Assembly (NCBI GenBank): GCA_024762745.1
Contig: JANTGV010000077.1
Span: 1 to 6,133, forward strand
Direction: 5' to 3'
DNA from: Sulfurimonas sp.
GTDB taxonomy: Bacteria > Campylobacterota > Campylobacteria > Campylobacterales > Sulfurimonadaceae
Length of the DNA stretch: 6,133 bases
In this document: in pieces, positions 1-6,130 of the stretch
How positions within the stretch are numbered: position 1 is the first letter of the stretch
Layout: each line of letters opens with the position of its first letter
The notes under the pieces: generated by a model
The model's input: only the letters and a program-made list of their open reading frames with translations
Told to the model about the DNA's origin: nothing
The model's database searches: none
Made by a program: the position numbers and the translations under genes

Positions 1-1490
1 ATAAAGATTTAGATGTTAATTCATATTTTGTTGTGATGGGACAACTTATAGATATCTTAACAAGGAAAAATGTTGAAGAGTCCATATCTACACTAACGAA
101 AAAAGATATACTGCTTATTCCTGATGTTGGTGAATATGGTGCACTTGATGCAGATAAGTACTCAGAGATTGTTCAAAAGGGTGTAGATGTTGCTTTAAAG
201 AGTGAAAACCTTCTAAAAGAGTTGTCCGTAAGTGATGAAGAGTATGCAGATTATAAAGAGAGACATCGCTATAAGCATGATCATCTTAAACCAGTCATAG
301 ATGAGATAGAGATAGTAAACGCAACTTACATGTCTGATGAGTCTATTAAAAAACGCATCCGTCAAAAAGTGGGTTCAGAGCTTGATGAAAAACTCTTGAG
401 AGAGGATGTATTACAACTTTATAATATGACGATTTTTGACAGTATAACATATGAGGTCAAAGAGCTTGATGGCAAAAATATACTTGTAATACAAGGGACA
501 CCTAGTTGGGACAACCATGGTGAAATGCGTTTTTCTATAGGTCTTGAAGATGACTTTGATGGTCACTCGTCCTATTCATTTAAGGTCGGATATACAATGT
601 TTGGTCTTAATGAGCTAGGGGGTGAGTGGAAAAATGATTTTGAGATAGGAAGATATAATAGGACCTATACAGAGTTATTTCAACCACTTGACACTTTGCA
701 AAGATATTATCTCAGACCATCTTTAACTTATGAGTCTGTCACAGATATCTTTGAAACAGATGGAGTGGGAAATCAGGAAATCTTCTCAAGTAGATTGGGT
801 GGAAGTTTTGCTTTTGGTGTTCATTTAGCAACTGACTACGAATTTGAAATTGGAGCCTCACTCTATCAAGACAAAGTTAAAGTTGATGCGTTGGCTTTCA
901 AAGAGATGTATGATGTAAAACCTATATATGCCTTAGTAAAAGTTGATAGTTTAGACAACATTAATTTCCCAAAAGTAGGTATTAAATCTGAATTTAGATG
1001 GACAAAAGAGATGAAAACATGGGGAAGTGACTATGATTATGAACAGATATATTTTGATATTGAAAAACCCATAAGTTTTTATTCAAACAATATAACCATG
1101 TATCTGAAATATGGAAATACATATCAAAAAAATGACGATAACATTAATAGACTCAATGGACTTTTTATACTTGGAGGGCTTTTTAATCTCTCTGGATATG
1201 CTCCATACTCATTTGCCGGTGATAAAGCTCTTCTCGGTGTAATGAAATATACATATGAGTTAAAGGATGGTGGATTTTTTGGGACACTCAATGCACCATT
1301 ATATGCAGGTTTTTCTTTAGAGGGAGGCCAAGCATGGAATAATGGAGAAAAGTTCAATTATGACACGCTGAGCAAGTCAGCTAGTTTATATGTAGGTGCA
1401 GACACTTTTTTAGGACCATTTTATTTAGCATACGGTTTTTCAGATGATGGAGAGCAGAGTGCATATCTTTTTTTAGGAGAAAAATTTTGA
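1..1490 (+). CDS. Patatin-like phospholipase / outer-membrane barrel protein (type Vd-like), 3' part only
   Basis: This is the C-terminal part of a patatin-like phospholipase carrying its own outer-membrane barrel. The frame is open to the window edge (first whole codon at 3), so the GTG at 33 and ATG at 36 are internal and the true start lies upstream. Numbering from the codon at 33, residues 1-60 look like the end of a patatin domain, including the segment LLIPDVGEYGALD. Residues 86-155 resemble one POTRA domain, with the IDEIEIVNA strand and a helix-rich middle. Residues 160-485 are alternating beta-strands typical of the Bac_surface_Ag/Omp85 barrel, with FPKVG (312-316), LGGLFNLSGY (380-389) and a final Phe. 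There are no cysteines. Proteins of this architecture (PlpD type, about 700-750 residues) are type Vd autotransporters with lipase activity at the cell surface. The catalytic GxSxG and Asp are outside the window, so activity cannot be judged. It overlaps the next gene by 4 nt. Confidence 0.8.
   Translation, partial: KDLDVNSYFVVMGQLIDILTRKNVEESISTLTKKDILLIPDVGEYGALDADKYSEIVQKGVDVALKSENLLKELSVSDEEYADYKERHRYKHDHLKPVIDEIEIVNATYMSDESIKKRIRQKVGSELDEKLLREDVLQLYNMTIFDSITYEVKELDGKNILVIQGTPSWDNHGEMRFSIGLEDDFDGHSSYSFKVGYTMFGLNELGGEWKNDFEIGRYNRTYTELFQPLDTLQRYYLRPSLTYESVTDIFETDGVGNQEIFSSRLGGSFAFGVHLATDYEFEIGASLYQDKVKVDALAFKEMYDVKPIYALVKVDSLDNINFPKVGIKSEFRWTKEMKTWGSDYDYEQIYFDIEKPISFYSNNITMYLKYGNTYQKNDDNINRLNGLFILGGLFNLSGYAPYSFAGDKALLGVMKYTYELKDGGFFGTLNAPLYAGFSLEGGQAWNNGEKFNYDTLSKSASLYVGADTFLGPFYLAYGFSDDGEQSAYLFLGEKF
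1475..1480 (+). promoter_or_regulatory. Shine-Dalgarno site fixing the TTG start of the dehydrogenase
   Basis: AGGAGA lies 6 nt before the TTG at 1487, inside the last codons of the phospholipase gene. It is the strongest ribosome site in the window. It supports TTG as the start, because the GAGGVG nucleotide-binding loop begins only eight residues in, leaving no room for a later start. Confidence 0.75.
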
Positions 1491-2665
1491 AAACAACTTT
1501 AATAATCGGAGCAGGCGGAGTAGGTCGTGTAGTAGTGCACAAGTGTGTGAAAAACGCAGCTACTTTTGGAAAAATTGTTTTAGCAAGTAGAAGTATAGGG
1601 CGATGTGAAGAGATAAAGTCAGAACTGCCAAACGCAGATATAGAGATAAGAACTGTTGATGCGGATGTAACACAAGAGGTAGTCGAACTCATAAACGCAG
1701 TAAACGCAGATATAGTGATAAATGTAGCACTTCCTTATCAGGATCTAACTATCATGGACGCCTGTATCGAAACTAAAACACCGTACCTTGATACTGCAAA
1801 CTATGAGCATCCTGATGAAGCAAAGTTCGAGTATAAACTACAGTGGGAGAGAGACACTGCGTTTAAGCAGGCAGGAATAATGGGGCTTCTTGGAAGTGGT
1901 TTTGATCCGGGTGTTACAAATGTGTTTTGTGCCTATGCTCAAAAGCACTATTTTGATGAGATAGATACCATTGATATACTTGATTGTAACGATGGCGATC
2001 ACGGTTATCCTTTTGCGACAAACTTCAATCCTGAGATAAACTTAAGAGAGGTGTCTGCAGAGGGAAGATACTGGGAAGAGGGTCGTTGGCTTACAACAAG
2101 ACCTATGGAAGTAAAAATGGTTTGGGATTATCCTGAAGTTGGTGAGAGGGATTCCTATCTACTCTATCATGAAGAGATGGAGTCTCTGGTTAAACATATA
2201 AAAGGACTAAAACGCATAAGATTTTTTATGACATTTGGTCAGAGCTATCTGACTCACATGAGATGTCTTGAAAATGTTGGAATGTTAGGCATAAAAGAGG
2301 TTGAGCATAAAGGACAAAAAATAGTTCCTATAGAGTTTTTAAAAACACTGCTTCCAGATCCAGCTTCACTTGGGCCAAGAACAAAAGGAAAAACGAACAT
2401 AGGTATCGTTGTTAACGGGGTGAAAGATGGAGAGAGAAGAAAAATCTATATCTATCAAGTGAGTGACCATGAAAAGTGCTATAAAGAGGTGAGGTCACAG
2501 GCTGTTTCTTATACAACAGGTGTTCCAGCTATGATAGGTGCTAAACTCATGTTAGAAGGAAAATGGAGTGGCGATGGCGTTTTCAATCTGGAAGAGTTTG
2601 ACCCAGATATTTTCATGGATGAGTTAAATAGACAGGGCTTACCTTGGCAGATAAAAGAGCTTTAG
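1487..2665 (+). CDS. Carboxy(nor)spermidine dehydrogenase (saccharopine dehydrogenase family)
   Basis: This is an NAD(P)H-dependent cytoplasmic enzyme of 392 residues, full length for the family. It joins aspartate beta-semialdehyde to putrescine or 1,3-diaminopropane and reduces the imine to carboxyspermidine or carboxynorspermidine, the first step of the alternative spermidine route. Visible features are a Rossmann loop GAGGVG at residues 8-13, ASR at 33-35 after the second strand, DAD at 58-60, NVALPYQD at 79-86, GSGFDPGVTN at 136-145, and a late TTGVPA at 343-348. These fit the polyamine branch (LYS1-like, as in Campylobacter) better than true lysine-pathway saccharopine dehydrogenase, and the adjoining nspC settles the role. 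The start is TTG with AGGAGA 6 nt upstream, overlapping the previous stop as TTGA. Its 3' end overlaps nspC by 22 nt, so the two are probably translationally coupled. Whether putrescine or diaminopropane is the natural acceptor cannot be read from sequence; spermidine is the usual product in Campylobacterota. Confidence 0.9.
   Translation: MKTTLIIGAGGVGRVVVHKCVKNAATFGKIVLASRSIGRCEEIKSELPNADIEIRTVDADVTQEVVELINAVNADIVINVALPYQDLTIMDACIETKTPYLDTANYEHPDEAKFEYKLQWERDTAFKQAGIMGLLGSGFDPGVTNVFCAYAQKHYFDEIDTIDILDCNDGDHGYPFATNFNPEINLREVSAEGRYWEEGRWLTTRPMEVKMVWDYPEVGERDSYLLYHEEMESLVKHIKGLKRIRFFMTFGQSYLTHMRCLENVGMLGIKEVEHKGQKIVPIEFLKTLLPDPASLGPRTKGKTNIGIVVNGVKDGERRKIYIYQVSDHEKCYKEVRSQAVSYTTGVPAMIGAKLMLEGKWSGDGVFNLEEFDPDIFMDELNRQGLPWQIKEL
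2634..2637 (+). promoter_or_regulatory. Weak Shine-Dalgarno site for nspC TTG start
   Basis: AGGG lies 6 nt before the TTG at 2644, inside the end of the dehydrogenase gene. An in-frame TAG at 2629-2631 rules out any earlier start. The modest site suggests that nspC relies partly on ribosomes arriving from the upstream gene. Confidence 0.5.
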
Positions 2666-3777
2666 AGACACCTTATTACCTCTGCGAAGAGGAACTTTTG
2701 GAGAAAAACTTAAAGTTGCTAGAGCATGTTCAAGTTCAGAGTGGTGCAAAAATTATTTTAGCACTGAAGGGCTTTGCTATGTGGAGTACATTTCCCTTAG
2801 TCTCTAAATATCTTAAAGGTTGTACAGCAAGTGGACTGCATGAAGCACTTTTAGCTCGAGAGGAGTTCAACAAGGAGGTACACACTTACTCTCCTGCGTT
2901 TAAAGCCTCGGAGATAGATGAAATTGCAAACATCTCAGATCATATAGTCTTTAACTCTCCTGCTCAACTTTTGAGGTTTCAAGATAGGGTAAAAAGTATT
3001 AATCCAAATATTCATATATCACTTAGGATAAATCCGGAGGTCTCATCATCACCTGTTGATATCTATAATCCATGTGGTCTCTACTCGCGTTTAGGCACTA
3101 CGAAAGAGAATTTTGATACAAGAGTCTTAGAGTATATAGATGGACTAAATTTTCATGCTCTATGTGAGCAGGGAGCAGATGAACTTGAAGACGTTTTAAT
3201 TGCGTTTGAGAAGAACTTCGCACAATATTTTAAAAACCTAAAGTATATTAACTTTGGTGGCGGACATCACATAACTAAGAAGGGTTATGATGTAGAAAAG
3301 CTGATAAGACTCATAAAAGAGTTTAGAAAAAAGTATGGTGTTGACGTCTACTTAGAACCGGGTGAAGCTATCGGATGGGAAACGGGTTCTTTGGTTTCTA
3401 CAGTTTTAGATATTTTTCAAAATGGTATAAGTGTAGCCATTTTAGACACATCTGCAGAAGCCCATATGCCAGATACCTTAGCTATGCCGTATCGCGCAGA
3501 CGTAAGAGGCAGTGGTGAGGCTGGTGAGAAAAAGTATACCTACCGTTTAGGTGGGAATAGTTGTCTTGCAGGTGATATTATGGGTGATTACTCATTTGAT
3601 GAACCGTTAAAAGTAGGAGATAGAGTGATATTTGAAGATCAAATTCACTATACATTTGTAAAAAATACTACATTTAATGGTATAAAGCTTCCATCCTTAG
3701 CCATTTTAAGAAAAAGTGGTAAACTGGAAATAATAAAGGAGTTCGGATATGAAGATTACAAAGGGAGACTTTCATAA
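2644..3777 (+). CDS. nspC: Carboxynorspermidine decarboxylase
   Basis: This is a PLP-dependent, fold-III (alanine-racemase/ODC-like barrel) decarboxylase of 377 residues, normal for the family. It converts carboxyspermidine to spermidine, or carboxynorspermidine to norspermidine, in the cytoplasm. Visible landmarks are ALKGFAMW with the PLP lysine at K42, H171 in the barrel (NFHALCEQ), the glycine-rich GGGHH at 205-209, the phosphate-binding EPGEA at 238-242, DTSAEAHMPD at 268-277, and SCLAGD at 306-311. C307 corresponds to the active-site cysteine supplied across the dimer interface. SCLAGD and LALKGFAMW separate it from ornithine, arginine and diaminopimelate decarboxylases. The start is TTG; a later in-frame TTG at 2698 would remove the conserved ETPYYL strand. 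It overlaps the dehydrogenase by 22 nt, and its TAA shares one base with the next ATG. Confidence 0.93.
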   Translation: MADKRALETPYYLCEEELLEKNLKLLEHVQVQSGAKIILALKGFAMWSTFPLVSKYLKGCTASGLHEALLAREEFNKEVHTYSPAFKASEIDEIANISDHIVFNSPAQLLRFQDRVKSINPNIHISLRINPEVSSSPVDIYNPCGLYSRLGTTKENFDTRVLEYIDGLNFHALCEQGADELEDVLIAFEKNFAQYFKNLKYINFGGGHHITKKGYDVEKLIRLIKEFRKKYGVDVYLEPGEAIGWETGSLVSTVLDIFQNGISVAILDTSAEAHMPDTLAMPYRADVRGSGEAGEKKYTYRLGGNSCLAGDIMGDYSFDEPLKVGDRVIFEDQIHYTFVKNTTFNGIKLPSLAILRKSGKLEIIKEFGYEDYKGRLS

Positions 3778-4328
3778 TGATAGAAGATAAAGAGCGTTGG
3801 AATATTCGCCATGTAACTAAACCTATGAAGCATACTGTATCACCTATACTGGAGAAATATATCAAACATGCTAAAGTTGGAAAAGCACTCGATTTGGCCT
3901 GTGGTACAGGAAGAAATACACACTATTTAGCGAACTTAGGTTTTACTGTAGATGCAGTTGATTTATCTGACTATGCACTTGGACAGATAAAAGATGCTTT
4001 AAATATCACTAAAATAGAAGTTGATTTAGATGAGTATGATTTAGGGAAGAATCGCTATGATCTTATACTCAATACGAACTATTTAAATCGTAGGCTTATG
4101 GCTCAGATGATTGACTCATTAAAAGATGGGGGACTTATTATTTTTGAAACATTTATAGAAGCGCATGAAAAACCTGAACAGGGGAGTATGAATCCTGATT
4201 ATCTTTTAGAGAAAAATGAACTCCTACATGCCTTTATTGATTTAGATATTATCTATTATGAAGAGAGTAACGGAGTAAACCTTCGAGGTGAAAAAAATAA
4301 AACGGCTTCACTTGTGGCAAAAAAGTAA
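3777..4328 (+). CDS. Class I SAM-dependent methyltransferase, small (TehB-like fold)
   Basis: This is a 183-residue Rossmann-fold methyltransferase of unknown substrate. SAM-binding motif I is LDLACGTGRNT at residues 38-48, followed by the end-of-strand-2 acidic residue in VDLS (D62). A motif IV-like YDLILNTNYLNR spans 94-105 and FETF 123-126. The N-terminal ERWNIRH resembles the helix before motif I in small thiol, tellurite or heteroatom methyltransferases. No target-recognition or nucleic-acid-binding domain is present, so a small-molecule substrate is more likely than DNA or RNA. The ATG overlaps the nspC stop by one base (TAATG), with GGGAG at 3763-3767, 9 nt upstream, so it is the last gene of the operon. 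A role in polyamine metabolism is possible from position only; there is no sequence evidence for it. Confidence 0.85.
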   Translation: MIEDKERWNIRHVTKPMKHTVSPILEKYIKHAKVGKALDLACGTGRNTHYLANLGFTVDAVDLSDYALGQIKDALNITKIEVDLDEYDLGKNRYDLILNTNYLNRRLMAQMIDSLKDGGLIIFETFIEAHEKPEQGSMNPDYLLEKNELLHAFIDLDIIYYEESNGVNLRGEKNKTASLVAKK

Positions 4329-4349
4329 GATGAGTTAAAAAACATCTTA
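4326..4349 (-). terminator. Hairpin between convergent operons; probable terminator for recO-alkC
   Basis: TAAGATG (4326-4332) and CATCTTA (4343-4349) form a perfect 7-bp stem around a 10-nt loop. Read on the - strand, the stem is followed by one C and then six T (4324-4319), which is a recognisable though AT-rich Rho-independent terminator for alkC. Read on the + strand no T-run follows, so termination of the spermidine operon here is less certain. Both flanking stop codons are part of the stem. Confidence 0.45.
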
Positions 4350-5429
4350 TTGAAGTTGAAACTCTTTAGAAATAAACTCTTTGCCATTGATTATAATAGA
4401 TAGCTTCTGTAGACCTTGGTAGTATTTTCTTGTAGTTATTGGCTTAAATGAATAGGCTTTTGAAAGATAGATGGTTTTTGTTTCAAAGAAGCCATCTTTA
4501 ATCTGAAAAACTTTTTTATTGTAGGAACCATTTTTTCTTAAAAAGTAGATCGCGTATTCTACTCTTATTTTCCCCAGTACTTCATTCGATATTAGCTCAA
4601 AAGAGAAGCTTAGGTCTTCTGTGGCAGATGTTTTTTCTGTATGCTTAAAGTGTATTAGTGACAAGTTGTTTGGGGTTTTGTATCCAAATAATTCAAGTGT
4701 CTTTTTATCACTCTTTTTAAGTAGTGTACGGCATCCATGTTTGAGCAGTGAGTAACGGCTTTCATCTTCTTTTAGCCATCTAACTGCTAGATCTTTAACT
4801 ATCTGTGGATTGTCTTTAGAGATGTCATTGATACTGTTTGCTACGCTCTTTCTAACATAAGGACTTATATCATCCTTCAGTAATTCTAAGATCTCAATCA
4901 CTCCTTTAGGTTCTTTTTTAAACTCTTCAAGTGCAATTGCCCAGGGTAATCTGGGACGACAACCTTCTGATGCCAATCTTCGTACATCTTCATCTTCATC
5001 TTCTGCCCACAGTTTTAATATTTGCATACTTTTTTTTGGAAATTTGATGATAAAAAATCTAATACTGAACTCTGAAGTCGATTTTTTTGTAAAGTGTTTG
5101 AGTGCATCCATAGATATTTTAAAGTTATTCATGCCGTATACCGCTACAAAATCTTGAAAAATAATGTTTTCTAAGTTGTAACTATGATTCATTTGAAGGA
5201 AACTTTTTTTTAAAATGTCTATTGCGTTTTTATATTCATTTGGAAGATGTACTCCAAGTGTTGTTGCAATATGTCTCATTCTCTCTTTTAGCTCAAGTGA
5301 ATGCCATGAAGTGTCAAAAATATCCCTTTTAAAATTCTCTTTATTAAATTGATTATGAAACTTATATATGCTTTTAACAAGGAGTTCAATATATTGTTGA
5401 TTATAGAGATTTTTAAGAGGGGAGGCCAT
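4347..5429 (-). CDS. alkC: AlkC-type DNA alkylation repair protein (HEAT-like repeats plus C-terminal Ig-like domain)
   Basis: This 360-residue cytoplasmic protein belongs to the AlkC branch of the AlkC/AlkD DNA glycosylases, which excise alkylated bases such as 3-methyladenine without classical base flipping. The N-terminus (SPLKNLYN, then ELKERMRHIA at 46-55) and helical pairs to about residue 250 form HEAT-like repeats. Family signatures are TSEFSIRFFI (118-127), WAEDEDEDVRRLASEG (141-156), CRPRLPW (157-163) and YVRKSVANSINDISKD (191-206). Residues 255-360 are beta-rich, with KNGSYNKKVFQ and KPITTRKYYQG, matching the Ig-like domain of the longer (alpha-type) AlkC proteins. The acidic E119 and the family's tryptophans are candidate active-site residues; which ones act here is inference. 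Its ATG directly follows the recO TAG with no spacer, and GAAGG sits 7 nt upstream within recO. It probably depends on the recO promoter. No damage-responsive operator is visible. Confidence 0.87.
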   Translation of the reverse strand: MASPLKNLYNQQYIELLVKSIYKFHNQFNKENFKRDIFDTSWHSLELKERMRHIATTLGVHLPNEYKNAIDILKKSFLQMNHSYNLENIIFQDFVAVYGMNNFKISMDALKHFTKKSTSEFSIRFFIIKFPKKSMQILKLWAEDEDEDVRRLASEGCRPRLPWAIALEEFKKEPKGVIEILELLKDDISPYVRKSVANSINDISKDNPQIVKDLAVRWLKEDESRYSLLKHGCRTLLKKSDKKTLELFGYKTPNNLSLIHFKHTEKTSATEDLSFSFELISNEVLGKIRVEYAIYFLRKNGSYNKKVFQIKDGFFETKTIYLSKAYSFKPITTRKYYQGLQKLSIIINGKEFISKEFQLQ

Positions 5430-6047
5430 CTATAAGCCTTCGAGTAGAATATTCCACAATCTGTCAACTTCTTTATCATTCAAAAAGAGAGATGATTTGT
5501 TTTCAAAGAGTTCACGCAGTGCCTCTCTATTTATACTTAAGGTATTGTTGCACTCTTTGTGAGTGGGTAAATAGGCTCTTATAAGTGAGATGTCACCTTC
5601 TATAACTTTAGAGCATAAAAAGCAGTTGGGATCCTTGTGAAGCCGACCTTCATGTTCCAAGATTTTGACGTAGGCTTCTACCGCTATACGTTTTGGGTTT
5701 TGCTTGTTCCACTCTTGTGAAGCCCTGTCTATGAGTTCAAAATATAATTCACCAACATCCTCTGCATCTTTGAGATGTTTGTAAAATAAAGTAACAAAGT
5801 TTTGCCATAATTGTAAAAGTTTATAATCATTAATCCAACTATAACCAATATGTACAACATCTTTAAGTCGTCCTATGGTACTTTTTGCTGAAGCTTCAAT
5901 TTCATAATCTATCTTAAAGCCAATATTGATAGTTCCATGTCTTGCACCATAGAATCTATATAGTGTGTATAAGCTTTTGTCAGATAAAATAGTTACTATT
6001 AAGTCTTCTTCGCGAACAGTTTTAATATCTGTTATAAATCCTTGCAT
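5430..6047 (-). CDS. recO: Recombination mediator protein RecO
   Basis: RecO binds single-stranded DNA and SSB and, with RecR, loads RecA during gap repair. At 205 residues it is the short Campylobacterota form. The N-terminal OB-fold region covers about residues 1-75 (MQGFITDIK, then IVTILSDKSLYTLYRFYGARHG). A helical middle region follows (75-135), then a C-terminal metal-site-like cluster C142-x2-C145 and H163-x2-C166, which resembles the zinc finger of canonical RecO except that one cysteine of the second pair is histidine. The ATG at 6047 is the only possible usual start, because an in-frame TAA lies 21 nt before it. There is no good ribosome site upstream; the nearest AAGG is 22 nt away. 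Its stop abuts alkC, making a two-gene repair operon. The divergent sequence means the assignment rests mostly on length, N-terminus and the Cys/His cluster. Confidence 0.85.
   Translation of the reverse strand: MQGFITDIKTVREEDLIVTILSDKSLYTLYRFYGARHGTINIGFKIDYEIEASAKSTIGRLKDVVHIGYSWINDYKLLQLWQNFVTLFYKHLKDAEDVGELYFELIDRASQEWNKQNPKRIAVEAYVKILEHEGRLHKDPNCFLCSKVIEGDISLIRAYLPTHKECNNTLSINREALRELFENKSSLFLNDKEVDRLWNILLEGL
5437..5441 (-). promoter_or_regulatory. Shine-Dalgarno site for alkC inside recO
   Basis: GAAGG on the - strand lies within the last codons of recO, 7 nt before the alkC ATG. It supports the ATG at 5429 as the alkC start and suggests termination-reinitiation coupling with recO. Confidence 0.55.
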
Positions 6048-6053
6048 ACCAGA

Positions 6054-6059
6054 AGTATA
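6054..6059 (-). promoter_or_regulatory. Possible -10 box immediately before recO
   Basis: TATACT on the - strand matches the -10 consensus at five of six positions and ends 6 nt before the recO ATG. If used, transcription would start at or next to the ATG and give a leaderless message, which would fit the lack of a ribosome site. No convincing -35 is seen, but Campylobacterota promoters often lack one. Confidence 0.25.
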
Positions 6060-6108
6060 CCCAATTTAACCTTGTTTTAATGCGTTTTAAGGTACCCTTC
6101 GATAACTG

Positions 6109-6130
6109 TATATTATAGATATATAATATA
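6109..6130. repeat. 9-bp A/T inverted repeat upstream of recO
   Basis: TATATTATA and TATAATATA form perfect 9-bp arms around a GATA spacer. Each strand carries one TATAAT (+ strand 6122-6127, - strand 6117-6112), so it could mark a divergent promoter or a dyad operator. It could equally be chance in very AT-rich DNA. The rest of 6048-6133 holds no gene. Confidence 0.4.
6112..6117 (-). promoter_or_regulatory. Possible -10 box for a leadered recO-alkC transcript
   Basis: The - strand carries a perfect TATAAT here, which would give a 5' leader of roughly 55-60 nt. The surrounding stretch is almost purely A/T, so a match by chance is likely and the call is weak. Any -35 region would lie at or beyond the window edge. 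Confidence 0.3.

Noticed and set aside
33..38. GTG/ATG as the real start of the first gene
   Set aside because: The frame stays open to the window edge and the residues before it (VNSYFVV) read as protein. The domain content also requires an upstream patatin part.
1124..1357. 77-codon open frame on the - strand
   Set aside because: It lies wholly antisense to the barrel gene, has no recognisable domain and no convincing ribosome site.
1381..1692. 103-codon open frame on the - strand across the first gene junction
   Set aside because: It is antisense to two well-supported genes, and its low-complexity Ser/Thr-rich product is typical of a shadow frame.
2698..2700. Later TTG as an nspC start
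   Set aside because: It would delete the ETPYYL strand found at the N-terminus of the decarboxylase family.
3674..3865. 63-codon open frame on the - strand over the nspC/methyltransferase junction
   Set aside because: It is antisense to conserved coding sequence with no family features.
5288..5479. 63-codon open frame on the - strand spanning the recO/alkC junction
   Set aside because: It is in a different frame from both real genes, which fully occupy the region with conserved motifs.
6089..6099. Short hairpin AAGG-TAC-CCTT upstream of recO
   Set aside because: Four base pairs with a three-base loop and no T-run is too weak to call a terminator or operator.
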